Part shown: positions 1 to 8,311 of the stretch, in pieces
How positions within the stretch are numbered: the first letter of the stretch is position 1
How the letters are laid out: each line of letters starts with the position of its first letter
From: AG2 sp036493735
Lineage (GTDB): Bacteria; Gemmatimonadota; Gemmatimonadetes; Gemmatimonadales; Gemmatimonadaceae
Reading direction: 5' to 3'
Assembly: GCA_036493735.1 (NCBI GenBank)
Contig: DASXPH010000093.1
Coordinates: 14,737-78,736 of the forward strand
DNA: 64,000 nucleotides
Notes under the pieces: model-generated
Told to the model about the DNA's origin: nothing
Database searches by the model: none
What the model saw: only the letters and a program-made list of their open reading frames with translations
Translations under genes and position numbers: made by a program

Positions 1-863
1 CGCCGCAGAACATCGACTACTACCAGTATGTGACGTCGAACTATGTAGCGACCATGGGGATTCCGGTCGTCGCTGGACGTTCGTTCGGCCCCGGGGACGA
101 CGCGCAGTCACCGCCAGTAGTGATGATCAACCAGACGATGGCGAAGCTGTTTTACGGCAATACCAACCCGATCGGGCGGCGTGTACAACCTGGCGGGTCC
201 AAGGTGTGGTTCACGATCGTCGGTGTGCTGAAAGACGTGAAGCAGGGCGGAGTCGACTCGAAGACGGGAACCGAGCTCTATCTCCATTTTGCGCAGGCAC
301 CGGCTACACAGGGCTTCGGGCTGCGCAACATGCACGTCGTCGTCCGGTCCAAGCTGCCGCCGGCAACACTTGCCGCGACGGTCCACCGTCTCGTCGCCAG
401 CCTCGACCCGACCCTTCCGGTCGTGAGCTTCCGGACGATGGACGAAGTCTTCTCCGATGCCGTGAGTCGGCCGCGATTCCTCGCGCAATTGTTGGGCATC
501 TTCGCCATCGTCGCGCTCGCACTCGCCGCCATCGGCACATACGGCGTGCTCGCGTACTCCGTCACCGTGCGTCGTCGTGAGCTCGGCATCCGCATGGCCC
601 TCGGCTCGAGCGAAAGCGGACTGCTGTCACTCGTCCTCCGGCAGGGAATGGCGCTGGCGGCTATCGGAGTCGTCGTCGGCCTCCTCGGCGCGCTCGCCGT
701 GACCCGGTTAGCGTCGTCGCTCCTTTTCGGAGTCAAGCCCACGGACCCATTCACGTTCTTGGGGGTCGCCGGCTTCATGCTGCTCGTTGCGCTGGTCGCC
801 TGCCTCGTGCCGGCCCGAAGGGCGACTCGCGTCGATCCGCTCGTTGCTTTGCGGGCCGAATGA
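1..863 (+). CDS. ADOP-type ABC transporter permease, C-terminal part (runs off window start)
   Basis: The frame is open from base 3 to the TGA at 861-863, giving 286 visible residues, so the gene starts upstream of the window. The visible part is a MacB-type periplasmic core domain followed by three hydrophobic segments typical of FtsX-like permeases, with the family motif RRRELGIRMALG between the first two and the terminal PARRATRVDPLVALRAE. This is the C-terminal half of the duplicated orphan permease (ADOP) architecture also seen complete at 16646-19081 and 42512-45220. ADOP proteins belong to the MacB/FtsX branch of inner-membrane permeases; the substrate is unknown. No ATPase gene is visible next to it. 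A hairpin at 870-897 follows directly after the stop. Confidence 0.88.
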   Translation, partial: PQNIDYYQYVTSNYVATMGIPVVAGRSFGPGDDAQSPPVVMINQTMAKLFYGNTNPIGRRVQPGGSKVWFTIVGVLKDVKQGGVDSKTGTELYLHFAQAPATQGFGLRNMHVVVRSKLPPATLAATVHRLVASLDPTLPVVSFRTMDEVFSDAVSRPRFLAQLLGIFAIVALALAAIGTYGVLAYSVTVRRRELGIRMALGSSESGLLSLVLRQGMALAAIGVVVGLLGALAVTRLASSLLFGVKPTDPFTFLGVAGFMLLVALVACLVPARRATRVDPLVALRAE

Positions 864-869
864 CGCAAA

Positions 870-897
870 ACGGGACCGCGGTGCGACGCGGTCCCGT
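870..897. terminator. Bidirectional intrinsic terminator hairpin
   Basis: An 11-bp perfect stem (ACGGGACCGCG, loop 881-886, CGCGGTCCCGT) lies between the plus-strand permease stop at 863 and the minus-strand lipoprotein stop at 925. A run of A precedes it (867-870), giving a short U-tract on minus-strand transcripts. It can serve both converging genes. Confidence 0.7.
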
Positions 898-924
898 TCT
901 CGGATTTGCTTCCGACGTCCCGAT

Positions 925-1185
925 CTACCAGTCCCACTGCTGGAAGGGCGAGAACGGCTTCGGCGCATACTGCCAACCGCGCGAGCTCGACTGAATCATG
1001 GTGGTGATCTGCCGCGACGCATGGGCGTTGTGCTGCCCGTAGAGCACCCGCGATTCGGCGTCGTAGCCCAGCTCGCGCCCGTTCTCACGCGCGCGTAACG
1101 GAACGTGGAAGCAGCCGCCGAGCGAGGCCGCGGCTGCGGCGGCGATGAGAATCTTTGCAATTCCTCCTGCTCGACGATGACGCAT
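925..1185 (-). CDS. Small predicted lipoprotein
   Basis: This encodes 86 residues. The start at 1185 is chosen because GGAGG lies six bases upstream and the protein then begins with a compact signal peptide (basic MRHRR start, Ala-rich core) ending in a lipobox SLGGC with Cys25. A longer in-frame start at 1242 would put 19 unrelated residues before the signal. The mature part is about 60 residues, charged, with a C-terminal aromatic end (FSPFQQWDW). I do not recognise a family. It is divergent from the argJ-like gene and convergent with the permease. Lipid anchoring in the envelope is inferred from the lipobox. Confidence 0.7.
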   Translation of the reverse strand: MRHRRAGGIAKILIAAAAAASLGGCFHVPLRARENGRELGYDAESRVLYGQHNAHASRQITTMIQSSSRGWQYAPKPFSPFQQWDW

Positions 1186-1339
1186 CCCAACCTCCGCGTA
1201 GGAATTTGTATACAAGGTCACGCCGCATGAGCTGTTCCGCAAGACGTCTCGCGACCCTTTAGCCTAGACACGCTTCCACCCCTCTCACCCCTACGCCAAT
1301 ACACGACCCAACTGGGCGTCGTGCGCTATTTTGTGCACG

Positions 1340-2515
1340 ATGCCCGATATCGTCTTTCACGATCCACCGCGATTCCCGCGTGGATTTCGCTGCGCCAGCC
1401 GACTCATCGGACTCAAGCCGAGCGGCAAAGACCTGGCGCTGTTCGTCAGCGAGGTCGATGCCGCGGCGGCGGCCGTCTTCACGCGCAATCATTTTCCTGG
1501 CGCACCCGTGATTCTCGGGCGTGAAACGATTCGCGGCGGTCGCCTTCGTGCAATCGTCGTCAACAGCAAGGTGAGCAACGTCGCGACCGGTGCGCGCGGC
1601 GTGGAGGATGCGCGACGCATGGCGTCCGCCGCCGCCGCCGATATCGGCTCGGTGCCAGATCGCGTGCTCGTCAGCTCTACCGGCGTGATCGGTGTTCCGC
1701 TCCCGATCGACCGGATCGAGGATGGAATTCGCGGCATCGCCGGCGAGCTGCAGTCGGATCCACTCATAGGCGCGCAGGGCATCATGACGACTGACACGCA
1801 CCCGAAAGCGCTCTCCGCCTGCATCGGCGACGCGACGATCACCTGGGTGGCGAAGGGCTCGGGGATGATCGAGCCGAACATGGCGACGATGCTCTCCTAC
1901 ATCTTCACCGACGCACGGATCGACGCGGCGGCGCTCGACCGGATGCTACGTGAAGCGGTGAGTACGTCGTTCAACATGCTGTCTGTGGACACCGACACGA
2001 GCACGTCGGACACGTGCGCGATTCTGGCCAATGGCCTCGCCGGCGAAGTCGATGCGACCGCATTTCAGGAAACGCTCAACGCCGGTTGTATTCGGATGAC
2101 GGAGATTCTCGCCCGTGACGGGGAAGGGGCGACGCATCTTCTGCGCGCGACGGTTCGCGGCGCCAAGACAATCGAGGATGCGCGGAGGGTCGCCAAGGCG
2201 CTCGTCAATTCACCGCTCGTGAAGACGATGGTGCACGGCGCGGATCCGAACGTCGGCCGGTTGCTGATGGCGGTTGGCAAGTGCTTCGAGTGTACGATCG
2301 CTCAGGAACGAACGGATGCGTGGATCAACGGCTATCAAGTGGTCCGTCGTGGGGCGCGCCTCGACTTCGATGACGCGACGGTGCGCGAGGCGCTCCGTCG
2401 CGAGATGGTCGATCTGGAGGTGGCGCTTGGCGTCGGAACGTGCGACGCGCGAGCGTATGGCTGCGATCTGACCAAGGGATACATCGACGAGAACGCCGCG
2501 TATTACTCGAGTTGA
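1340..2515 (+). CDS. argJ: ArgJ family protein (glutamate N-acetyltransferase / ornithine acetyltransferase), divergent
   Basis: This encodes 391 residues, the usual ArgJ length. ArgJ transfers the acetyl group from N-acetylornithine to glutamate, the recycling step of arginine synthesis, and self-cleaves before a catalytic Thr. That site is clear: KGSGMIEPNMATML, with the nucleophile at Thr183. STGVIGVPLP near residue 110 and WGCDLT-like YGCDLTKGYIDENAAYYS at the end also fit. Two conserved blocks deviate: the usual NSGNANACTG reads NSKVSNVATG, and VDGDTSTND reads VDTDTSTSDT. The ATG at 1340 is preferred over an upstream in-frame TTG at 1331. A beta-propeller gene follows after 26 bases and may be cotranscribed. 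No other arginine gene is present, so a non-arginine role of an ArgJ-fold enzyme is possible. Confidence 0.82.
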   Translation: MPDIVFHDPPRFPRGFRCASRLIGLKPSGKDLALFVSEVDAAAAAVFTRNHFPGAPVILGRETIRGGRLRAIVVNSKVSNVATGARGVEDARRMASAAAADIGSVPDRVLVSSTGVIGVPLPIDRIEDGIRGIAGELQSDPLIGAQGIMTTDTHPKALSACIGDATITWVAKGSGMIEPNMATMLSYIFTDARIDAAALDRMLREAVSTSFNMLSVDTDTSTSDTCAILANGLAGEVDATAFQETLNAGCIRMTEILARDGEGATHLLRATVRGAKTIEDARRVAKALVNSPLVKTMVHGADPNVGRLLMAVGKCFECTIAQERTDAWINGYQVVRRGARLDFDDATVREALRREMVDLEVALGVGTCDARAYGCDLTKGYIDENAAYYSS

Positions 2516-2541
2516 TCGGCCTTCATCCAGGGACAGGACAC

Positions 2542-3564
2542 ATGCGAATCGCACTCTCCGCGCTGTTGATGCTCTGCGGTGCCATCGTCGGTGCTCAGCA
2601 ACCAGCGCTCGTTGTCCTCAACAAAGCACAAGCAACGGCATCGATCATCTCGCTGGCGGACGGGCGCACGATCGCAACGATGCCGGTCGGCGACGGTCCG
2701 CACGAGGTTGCGGTGGCGGCGGATGGCCGATGGGCGGTGGCGGCGAATTACGGCGGCCGCACGCCGGGGCATACCCTCACCGTGCTCGATCTGCCCGAGC
2801 GTCGTCCGGTTCGCACCATCGAGCTCGGGACATACCTCCGTCCGCACGGCATCGCCTGGCTGCCCGATGGCCAGCACGTGGTCGTGACCTCGGAGCAGGC
2901 ACGCGCCGTGGAGATCGTGGACGTGCCTAACGGGCAGGTCACCCGCGCGATCCAGACGGGGCAGCCCGGGCATCTGCTCACACTCTCGAGAGACGGCCAT
3001 CGCGCGTGGACCGCGAACATCGCGACCGGCAGTGTGTCGCTGATCGATCTCGACAGGGGCACCGTTCTGAAGACAGTCGTCACCGGCAAAGGGCCGGAGG
3101 GGCACGATGTATCGCCTAACGGGAAGGAGCTGTGGGCGGCTGATCGCGCGCTCAATCGCATCACCGTGCTCGACGCGAGTACGCTCGACTCGTTAGCGAG
3201 CATTCCCACCGGCGAATTTCCGAATCGATTGCACTTCACCCCCGATGGTCGCTGGGTGCTCGTATCGAACATTCGCTCGGGCACGGTCGACGTCATCGAT
3301 GCCGCCACGCGGCAGACGGTGGATCACATCACCTTCACGTTCGATTCGACACGGGCAAATCCGACGATGCTCGGCGCGATGGGGCGATCGCCACAACCCG
3401 AGGGGATTCTCATCGCCCCCGACGGCCGCCGCGCCTGGGTGGCGCTGTCGGCAATGAATCAGCTGGCCGAGGTGGACTTAACGAGCCGGAAGGTCGTCCG
3501 GTACATCACCACCGGTCAGGAGCCAGACGGGATGGCGTATCTGGCTGCATATACCGCTAGATAG
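2542..3564 (+). CDS. Exported YVTN-type beta-propeller protein
   Basis: This encodes 340 residues. The start at 2542 gives a signal peptide (MRIALSALLMLCGAIVGAQ). The mature protein has repeated blades of the form GDGPHEVAVAADGRWAVAAN, LRPHGIAWLPDGQHVVVTS, GPEGHDVSPNGKELWAAD, FPNRLHFTPDGRWVLVSN and QPEGILIAPDGRRAWVAL, the pattern of seven-bladed YVTN/cytochrome-d1-like propellers found in periplasmic or secreted proteins. No haem-binding CxxCH or catalytic motif is seen, so a binding role is more likely than an enzyme. It lies 26 bases after the argJ-like gene on the same strand and is convergent with the membrane protein that ends at 3570. Confidence 0.8.
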   Translation: MRIALSALLMLCGAIVGAQQPALVVLNKAQATASIISLADGRTIATMPVGDGPHEVAVAADGRWAVAANYGGRTPGHTLTVLDLPERRPVRTIELGTYLRPHGIAWLPDGQHVVVTSEQARAVEIVDVPNGQVTRAIQTGQPGHLLTLSRDGHRAWTANIATGSVSLIDLDRGTVLKTVVTGKGPEGHDVSPNGKELWAADRALNRITVLDASTLDSLASIPTGEFPNRLHFTPDGRWVLVSNIRSGTVDVIDAATRQTVDHITFTFDSTRANPTMLGAMGRSPQPEGILIAPDGRRAWVALSAMNQLAEVDLTSRKVVRYITTGQEPDGMAYLAAYTAR

Positions 3565-3569
3565 GCTGT

Positions 3570-4097
3570 TTATAAATAGCGCGCAATTGCCATCGTCGTC
3601 GCCGACAGGACCAGCAGCCAACTCATGATGGCCTGAGCGCGCGAAAACTTCTGGCGCAGCGGCACCGCCTCGGTGGCGAGATCTGCAGGCGGCGCGGCGC
3701 CCGCGCGTTGAGACTCTTCCATGCGCTGAGCGATCGCACCGAGCTTGCGTGCCGCCGGCTGCGCCATAGCGCCGTGGACGCCGGCCGCGACGATGGCGAG
3801 CAGCGCACCGATTGAGAGTGTGATGCCCATTGCCGAGCGGCCGAACCCACCGCCTGACGCTTTGGAGTCAATACCAAAAAGCGCGAACCCGGCCAGGATC
3901 GTTAGGGCCATCCCGACATTGATCCAGAACTGCAGTCGCTGTCGGCCCATCAGTTGCGTCACCACGGCGCCGCCGCTCGGCCCGACGGCACGCGCTGCCG
4001 GCAGCAGGAAGGCGGAGAGAGTGAGCGTCGCGCCGACCCAGAAGATGCCGGCGAGGATGTGAATCAGGCGGACGATGGCCATGACGGAGTTGTTCAT
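3570..4097 (-). CDS. Four-helix membrane protein, CopD/DUF2269-like
   Basis: This encodes 175 residues from the ATG at 4097; no strong ribosome site is visible, and an alternative ATG lies at 4082. There are four hydrophobic segments (about residues 5-30, 55-75, 90-115 and 150-172). The first contains RLIHILAGIFWVGATLTL, a pattern shared by CopD-like and DUF2269 four-helix proteins where the early His can bind haem or metal. Residues 115-145 form a charged cytoplasmic stretch. The stop lies six bases from the stop of the convergent propeller gene. The function is not known; the family resemblance is by motif only. Confidence 0.6.
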   Translation of the reverse strand: MNNSVMAIVRLIHILAGIFWVGATLTLSAFLLPAARAVGPSGGAVVTQLMGRQRLQFWINVGMALTILAGFALFGIDSKASGGGFGRSAMGITLSIGALLAIVAAGVHGAMAQPAARKLGAIAQRMEESQRAGAAPPADLATEAVPLRQKFSRAQAIMSWLLVLSATTMAIARYL

Positions 4098-4324
4098 GCG
4101 CTCAACTATACACCGCCAGGGCCCGGAATGAGGCATGCGACGTTCCCGGCGTGTGTCGTCCATCACGTTCTCGGGAAAACTCGACTGTCGCGGCCGCTGA
4201 GCAGCCTGTGCAATCGAGCCGAGCAGCCGCGATCAGTACGCTTCTTGCCAGACTTTCGTCCGCTGTCGACCCGGCGTCACGGACGACTGCCGGCAACTTC
4301 AAACGGACGATGGAGGACACACCC

Positions 4325-4972
4325 ATGCCCACGAGATACGGGCGTCACTGCGTGATCGCGCTTTCAGCGGCGACCCTGCTCGTTGCCTGCAAGCCGAAAG
4401 AGAACGCCACCACGGACACCACGACGGCGGCGGGAGCCGTCGCGACGGGATCCGATTCCGCCAATCGCGCGCGTACGGACACCACCAACGCCGCCGCGGC
4501 CAATAACAACAACAATTGGACGGACGCGCAGATCCTCGCCTTCGCCTCAGCGGCGAACAAGGGTGAGATCGCGGAGGGCAAGCTCGCCGAGACCAAGGCG
4601 ACGAATCCGAAGGTGAAAGCGTTCGCGCGGCAGATGGTGACGGATCACAGCGCCATGTTGGCGGAAGGCAATTCCTTCGCGAAGAAGAACAGCATCACTC
4701 CCGATTCGACGAAGGGCGACGTCCAGGACCTGCAGAAAGACGCGCATAACGAGCTCCAGGACATGACCTCGAAGGCGAAGGGGAAGGACTGGGACAAGGA
4801 CTTCGTCGACAAGGAAATCGACGGGCACAAGAAGGTGCTCGAGAAGATTCAGACCTTCCAGAGCTCCACGCAGAACCCGCAGCTGAAAGAGATGCTGACG
4901 AAGGCGCAGACGAAGGTGCAGTCGCACCTCGACAAGGCGCAGGCGCTGAAGGACAGCACGTTGAACAAGTAG
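4325..4972 (+). CDS. DUF4142 family lipoprotein
   Basis: This encodes 215 residues. ATG 4325 has GGAGG eight bases upstream and begins a lipoprotein signal ending LLVAC with Cys22; a longer open frame upstream lacks signal features. A Thr/Ala/Asn-rich linker (about residues 25-65) leads to a helical ferritin-like DUF4142 domain (about 68-215) with TNPKVKAFARQMVTDHSAML and a long Lys/Asp/Gln-rich helical end. DUF4142 proteins are exported and often stress-induced; some carry His residues that could bind metal, here the TDHS and DGHKK positions. A classic terminator follows at 5012-5042. Confidence 0.82.
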   Translation: MPTRYGRHCVIALSAATLLVACKPKENATTDTTTAAGAVATGSDSANRARTDTTNAAAANNNNNWTDAQILAFASAANKGEIAEGKLAETKATNPKVKAFARQMVTDHSAMLAEGNSFAKKNSITPDSTKGDVQDLQKDAHNELQDMTSKAKGKDWDKDFVDKEIDGHKKVLEKIQTFQSSTQNPQLKEMLTKAQTKVQSHLDKAQALKDSTLNK

Positions 4973-4974
4973 TG

Positions 4975-5042
4975 GTTGCTGGCTCGTGAGTGGTGGTTGG
5001 TGAATTCGGATGGCCGGCGTGTTGCGCCGGCCTTCCTTTTTT
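4975..5042 (+). terminator. Heptamer-repeat leader plus intrinsic terminator
   Basis: Degenerate heptamers (TGGTTGC, TGGCTCG, TGAGTGG, TGGTTGG) run from 4975 to about 5003. They are followed by TTCGGA and an 8-bp stem GGCCGGCG/CGCCGGCC (5012-5019, 5025-5032) and TTCCTTTTTT. This is a strong plus-strand terminator for the DUF4142 gene. The layout repeats at 59683-59785, where TTCGGA and a GCCGGC stem recur. Confidence 0.85.
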
Positions 5043-5062
5043 GCTGGCCGCTCGCCCGAGCG

Positions 5063-5827
5063 CTAGCCCCTGGCTGTCAGCCAGGCCACCGCTGCCTGGG
5101 CCATCTCCTTCGGCACCATGTGCGGCCCAGCGAACTCGTGGAACTCCAATGGGTAGCCCAGCGCGACGAGCCGCTGCGCGAGACGGCGGCCGCAGCTGTC
5201 GATCGGAAGAATCCGATCGTCGGTGCCATGCGACATGAAGATGTGCGGCCGTCCAACGTTGGCGGCCGGCGCGAGAATACACGGCGAGAAGGCGATGATC
5301 CTCGAGAAGAAGTCGCCATTCGTCATGCCTAACGACAGAGCGTACGAGGCGCCGTCGGAAAAGCCCTCGATCGTGATGCGCGACGGGTCGATCGCGCACC
5401 GCTCGAACACGTGTGCCAGCGCCCGATCGATGAAGGCGACGTCGGCACCGTAGGGACCGTAGAGAAAGTCCCAGGTCCCTCCGCGTGAATCGGGGGCGAC
5501 GAGCACGAGACCGGCGGCTTCGGCGAGGGGAAGAAAGGGACGAATGCCGATCTCCGACGACTGTCCGGCCCCATGGAGCATGAGCACGAGCGGCGCCGGC
5601 GAGCTGGAATTGTACGACGAGGGCACGTACAGGATGCCATCGCGGCCGTACGCGAGGCCTAACGACGATCGCCCGATGAGCGGCGAGAGCGGCGGCGCCG
5701 ATGGCCGCGAGACCAGCCGGCCAGCAAGGGGACGCGGCGCGTCGGTGGATGGTGCCGAGCGGCAGCCCTCGATGACCCCTGAGGCGACAGTTGCCAGTGC
5801 CAGTCGCAGCACGTCGCGCCGGTTCAT
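5063..5827 (-). CDS. Exported alpha/beta-hydrolase (esterase / PHB-depolymerase-like)
   Basis: This encodes 254 residues. The start at 5827 gives a signal with a twin-arginine start (MNRRDVLRLALATVASG) and a possible lipobox (VIEGC, Cys22). The catalytic domain shows the oxyanion segment LMLHGAGQ (83-89), the nucleophile motif GFSDG with Ser157, the acid in HGTDD (Asp203/204) and the His in GPHMVP (His236), all in the order expected for a Ser-Asp-His hydrolase of the LpqC/feruloyl-esterase/PHB-depolymerase type. The substrate cannot be told from sequence. It is divergent from the histidine kinase at 5965. Confidence 0.82.
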   Translation of the reverse strand: MNRRDVLRLALATVASGVIEGCRSAPSTDAPRPLAGRLVSRPSAPPLSPLIGRSSLGLAYGRDGILYVPSSYNSSSPAPLVLMLHGAGQSSEIGIRPFLPLAEAAGLVLVAPDSRGGTWDFLYGPYGADVAFIDRALAHVFERCAIDPSRITIEGFSDGASYALSLGMTNGDFFSRIIAFSPCILAPAANVGRPHIFMSHGTDDRILPIDSCGRRLAQRLVALGYPLEFHEFAGPHMVPKEMAQAAVAWLTARG

Positions 5828-5964
5828 CAGCCGCTCGTTTCCTGGCTGCGATCCTTCACGTTCGTGTGGATGCATCGGCAATGCTTACGATCCGCGAAGC
5901 CTGAAGCAGACAAGCTATCGCCAGCGCGGCGCGACGCGATAACTTCCGCCAATCTCGGAGGCCC

Positions 5965-7449
5965 ATGTCCATCGAATCGCTCGACTCCAGCGCGCCGATC
6001 GTCGCGCCATCGCAGGCACTCGCGACGCCCACCGGCGAAGTCGCGCCGGAGTCGCTGAGACGCATCGAGCTCTTCGCCGACCTCCGCTCCGACGAGCTGG
6101 CGTGGATCGCGGCGCACTCCGAGCGGATCGTTCTCGCGCCGGGGCAATTGCTTCTTCTGGCCGGCGAGCCGGCGGAATGGATGTATATCGCCCTCGAGGG
6201 TACGATCGAGGTTCGCCGCGAGCAATTGGGGTCGAACGTCCCGGCATTCGTGTTTCACGCCGGTGACGTGACCGGCGTGCTGCCGTACTCGCGGATGAAA
6301 TCGTTCGTCGGAAATGGACGCGCGGCAACGCATGCGGTGGTCGCGCGCTTCCCGCGCACCCTCTTTCCCGAGCTGCTGCGGCGAGTCCCGTCGCTCGCGT
6401 CGCGCTTCGTGGCGGTTCTCATCGATCGTGTGCGCGACACGACGCGACGCGAAGCCCAGCTCGAGCGTCTGCTCGCGTTGAGCAAGCTGTCGGCGGGGAT
6501 CGCCCACGAGCTGAACAACCCCGTTGCCGCGATCCTGAATACGTTCGGCGAAACGGGTCGCCGCCTTCGCTATCGCGGCGAGCTGGTGATCGAGCTCGTT
6601 CGGTGCGGGGCGTCGCCGGAGATGCTCGAGCGCCTCGAGACGCTACGGCAATCGCCGCGGACGGCCGCGGCGATGCGCGATCCGATCGCGCGCAGCGACA
6701 GCCTCGACGAGATGGACGCGTTTCTCCGCCGCGCTGGATTGTCGGACCCATGGCGCTACGCGGCAACGTTCGTCGACGCCGGCTTCGACGTCGCCGCGCT
6801 CGAGTCGGTGATCGCGGACTTGCCTAACGAGGCACGGGCGGCCGCGCTGCGCTGGCTCGAGTCTGGTCTCGCCCTCGAGTCGCTCTTCACGTCGGCCGAG
6901 CGCGCCGGGGCGCGGGTCGCCGAGATCGTGGATGCGGTGAAAGGCTACACGAATCGCGACCGCGGGCGCGCGATGACCGAGGTCGATGTCCGCGCGGGAC
7001 TGGACGCGACGATCGCGCTCTTCACGAGCCGCTTCCGCGAGCGCGGCGCCTCCGTCGTGCGCGAGCTGGACACGCCGCTGCCGCGTCTCCGCGGATATCC
7101 GGGCGATCTCAATCAGGCGTGGTCGCATCTCATCGACAACGCGCTCGACGCCGTGACGCCACTCGGCGCTCAGGGACGTGTCATCGTCGGTGCGTGGCCG
7201 ATGGAAAGCGCAGTACGCGTCGAGGTCAGGGACAACGGACCCGGAATACCGCCGGAGCTGCAGGAGAGGGTTTTCGAGCCCTTCTTCACGACGAAAGAGC
7301 CCGGCCACGGGACGGGGCTGGGCCTCGACATCGCGCGACGCATCATCACCGATCTCCACGGCGGAGAGCTGAGCGTCGAGTCGAAGCCGGGCGATACGAG
7401 ATTTATCGTTAGGCTGCCGCTCACCACCGTCGCCACGCTGGGCATCTGA
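5965..7449 (+). CDS. Soluble sensor histidine kinase with N-terminal cyclic-nucleotide-binding domain
   Basis: This encodes 494 residues. The ATG is preceded by GGAGG three bases upstream of it. Residues 33-155 form a cNMP/CRP-like beta-roll (RIELFADLRSDELAWIAAHS ... GQLLLLAGEPAEWMYIALEG). A linker helix leads to the phospho-acceptor box SAGIAHELNNPVAAI with His181. The ATPase domain has the N box LIDNALDA, the G1 box DNGPGIP, the F box FEPFFTTK and G2 GTGLGLDIARRI. No transmembrane segment is seen, so it is cytoplasmic. No response regulator lies nearby, making it an orphan. The long segment between the His box and the ATPase domain (about 190-320) is larger than a standard dimerisation domain and may hold an extra sensory part. 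Confidence 0.9.
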   Translation: MSIESLDSSAPIVAPSQALATPTGEVAPESLRRIELFADLRSDELAWIAAHSERIVLAPGQLLLLAGEPAEWMYIALEGTIEVRREQLGSNVPAFVFHAGDVTGVLPYSRMKSFVGNGRAATHAVVARFPRTLFPELLRRVPSLASRFVAVLIDRVRDTTRREAQLERLLALSKLSAGIAHELNNPVAAILNTFGETGRRLRYRGELVIELVRCGASPEMLERLETLRQSPRTAAAMRDPIARSDSLDEMDAFLRRAGLSDPWRYAATFVDAGFDVAALESVIADLPNEARAAALRWLESGLALESLFTSAERAGARVAEIVDAVKGYTNRDRGRAMTEVDVRAGLDATIALFTSRFRERGASVVRELDTPLPRLRGYPGDLNQAWSHLIDNALDAVTPLGAQGRVIVGAWPMESAVRVEVRDNGPGIPPELQERVFEPFFTTKEPGHGTGLGLDIARRIITDLHGGELSVESKPGDTRFIVRLPLTTVATLGI

Positions 7450-7456
7450 CCGCCAT

Positions 7457-8242
7457 CTACCCCAACCCTCTCTCGAAAGCGCCGACGTCCGAGAAGTACC
7501 GCACGACGGTCTCTGGCTGACCGGCCTGCGTGTACAACTCGTCGCGCGGCGCGGCAATGAGCGTCTCCATCGCCGCCGCAACGTCGTCGGCGTTCTGAAT
7601 TTGAGGGCTGGATCCGCCGCCAGTCCGCGACGCCCAGGTCACCGCGGGCGTGCCGCCGAGGGCGTTGCGGGCGAACTCCGTCGTCACCATGCCCGGCATC
7701 ACGAGCGACACATGAATGTCCGGGAACTCCCGCCGCAGATCCATGCGCAGATTGGCCGTCAGGGCGTTGAGCGCGGCCTTGGCCGCGTTGTATGCGGACC
7801 GATACGTGGCGATCGGAACACGTGACAAAAATGACGAGACATTGATAAGATGGCCGCGTCGGCGCTCTTTGAAGTGCGGGATAATCGCCTGCATCCCATA
7901 CAACGCGGACTTCACGTTTACGGCCATCATCTCATCGAACTGCTGATCGGTGAGCTCGAGGACAGGTGCATTGATCCCGCGGCCCGCGTTGTTGACCCAG
8001 ACGTCCACGCCGCCGAAGGCATCGAGAGCCTCGTCGCGAAGCCGTTCGACGTCGGCTCGGCGGGTGACGTCCACCACGACGGTCCGCGTATCGGAGCCCG
8101 CGTCGCGCGCGACCTCCTCGAGCGCGTCCGGGCGCCGGGCGCCCAGAACCAGCCGGAGCCCCTGGCGGCCCAGGCGCCGTGCGAGTGCCGCGCCGATCCC
8201 GCTGCTCGCGCCGGTGATGACGACTGTTGATTCGCGTTGCAT
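7457..8242 (-). CDS. Short-chain dehydrogenase/reductase
   Basis: This encodes 261 residues from ATG 8242, with a GGGGAG-type site further upstream; a much longer open frame upstream is not supported. Classical SDR features are present: the cofactor loop TGASSGIG near residue 9, NNAG near residue 90, the catalytic Ser in NVSSFLS and YNAAK giving Tyr and Lys. After the active site, the variable C-terminal part is the substrate region. An Arg-rich start of the second strand (GARRPDAL) favours NADP(H). The stop is seven bases from the kinase stop (convergent). The substrate is unknown. Confidence 0.88.
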   Translation of the reverse strand: MQRESTVVITGASSGIGAALARRLGRQGLRLVLGARRPDALEEVARDAGSDTRTVVVDVTRRADVERLRDEALDAFGGVDVWVNNAGRGINAPVLELTDQQFDEMMAVNVKSALYGMQAIIPHFKERRRGHLINVSSFLSRVPIATYRSAYNAAKAALNALTANLRMDLRREFPDIHVSLVMPGMVTTEFARNALGGTPAVTWASRTGGGSSPQIQNADDVAAAMETLIAAPRDELYTQAGQPETVVRYFSDVGAFERGLG

Positions 8243-8311
8243 CTTATTCTCGTCTCCCCGATTCGCTTCCGCTTCCGCATGCGCGAGGCCGCGCGTGCAG
8301 CCACTTCCGTC

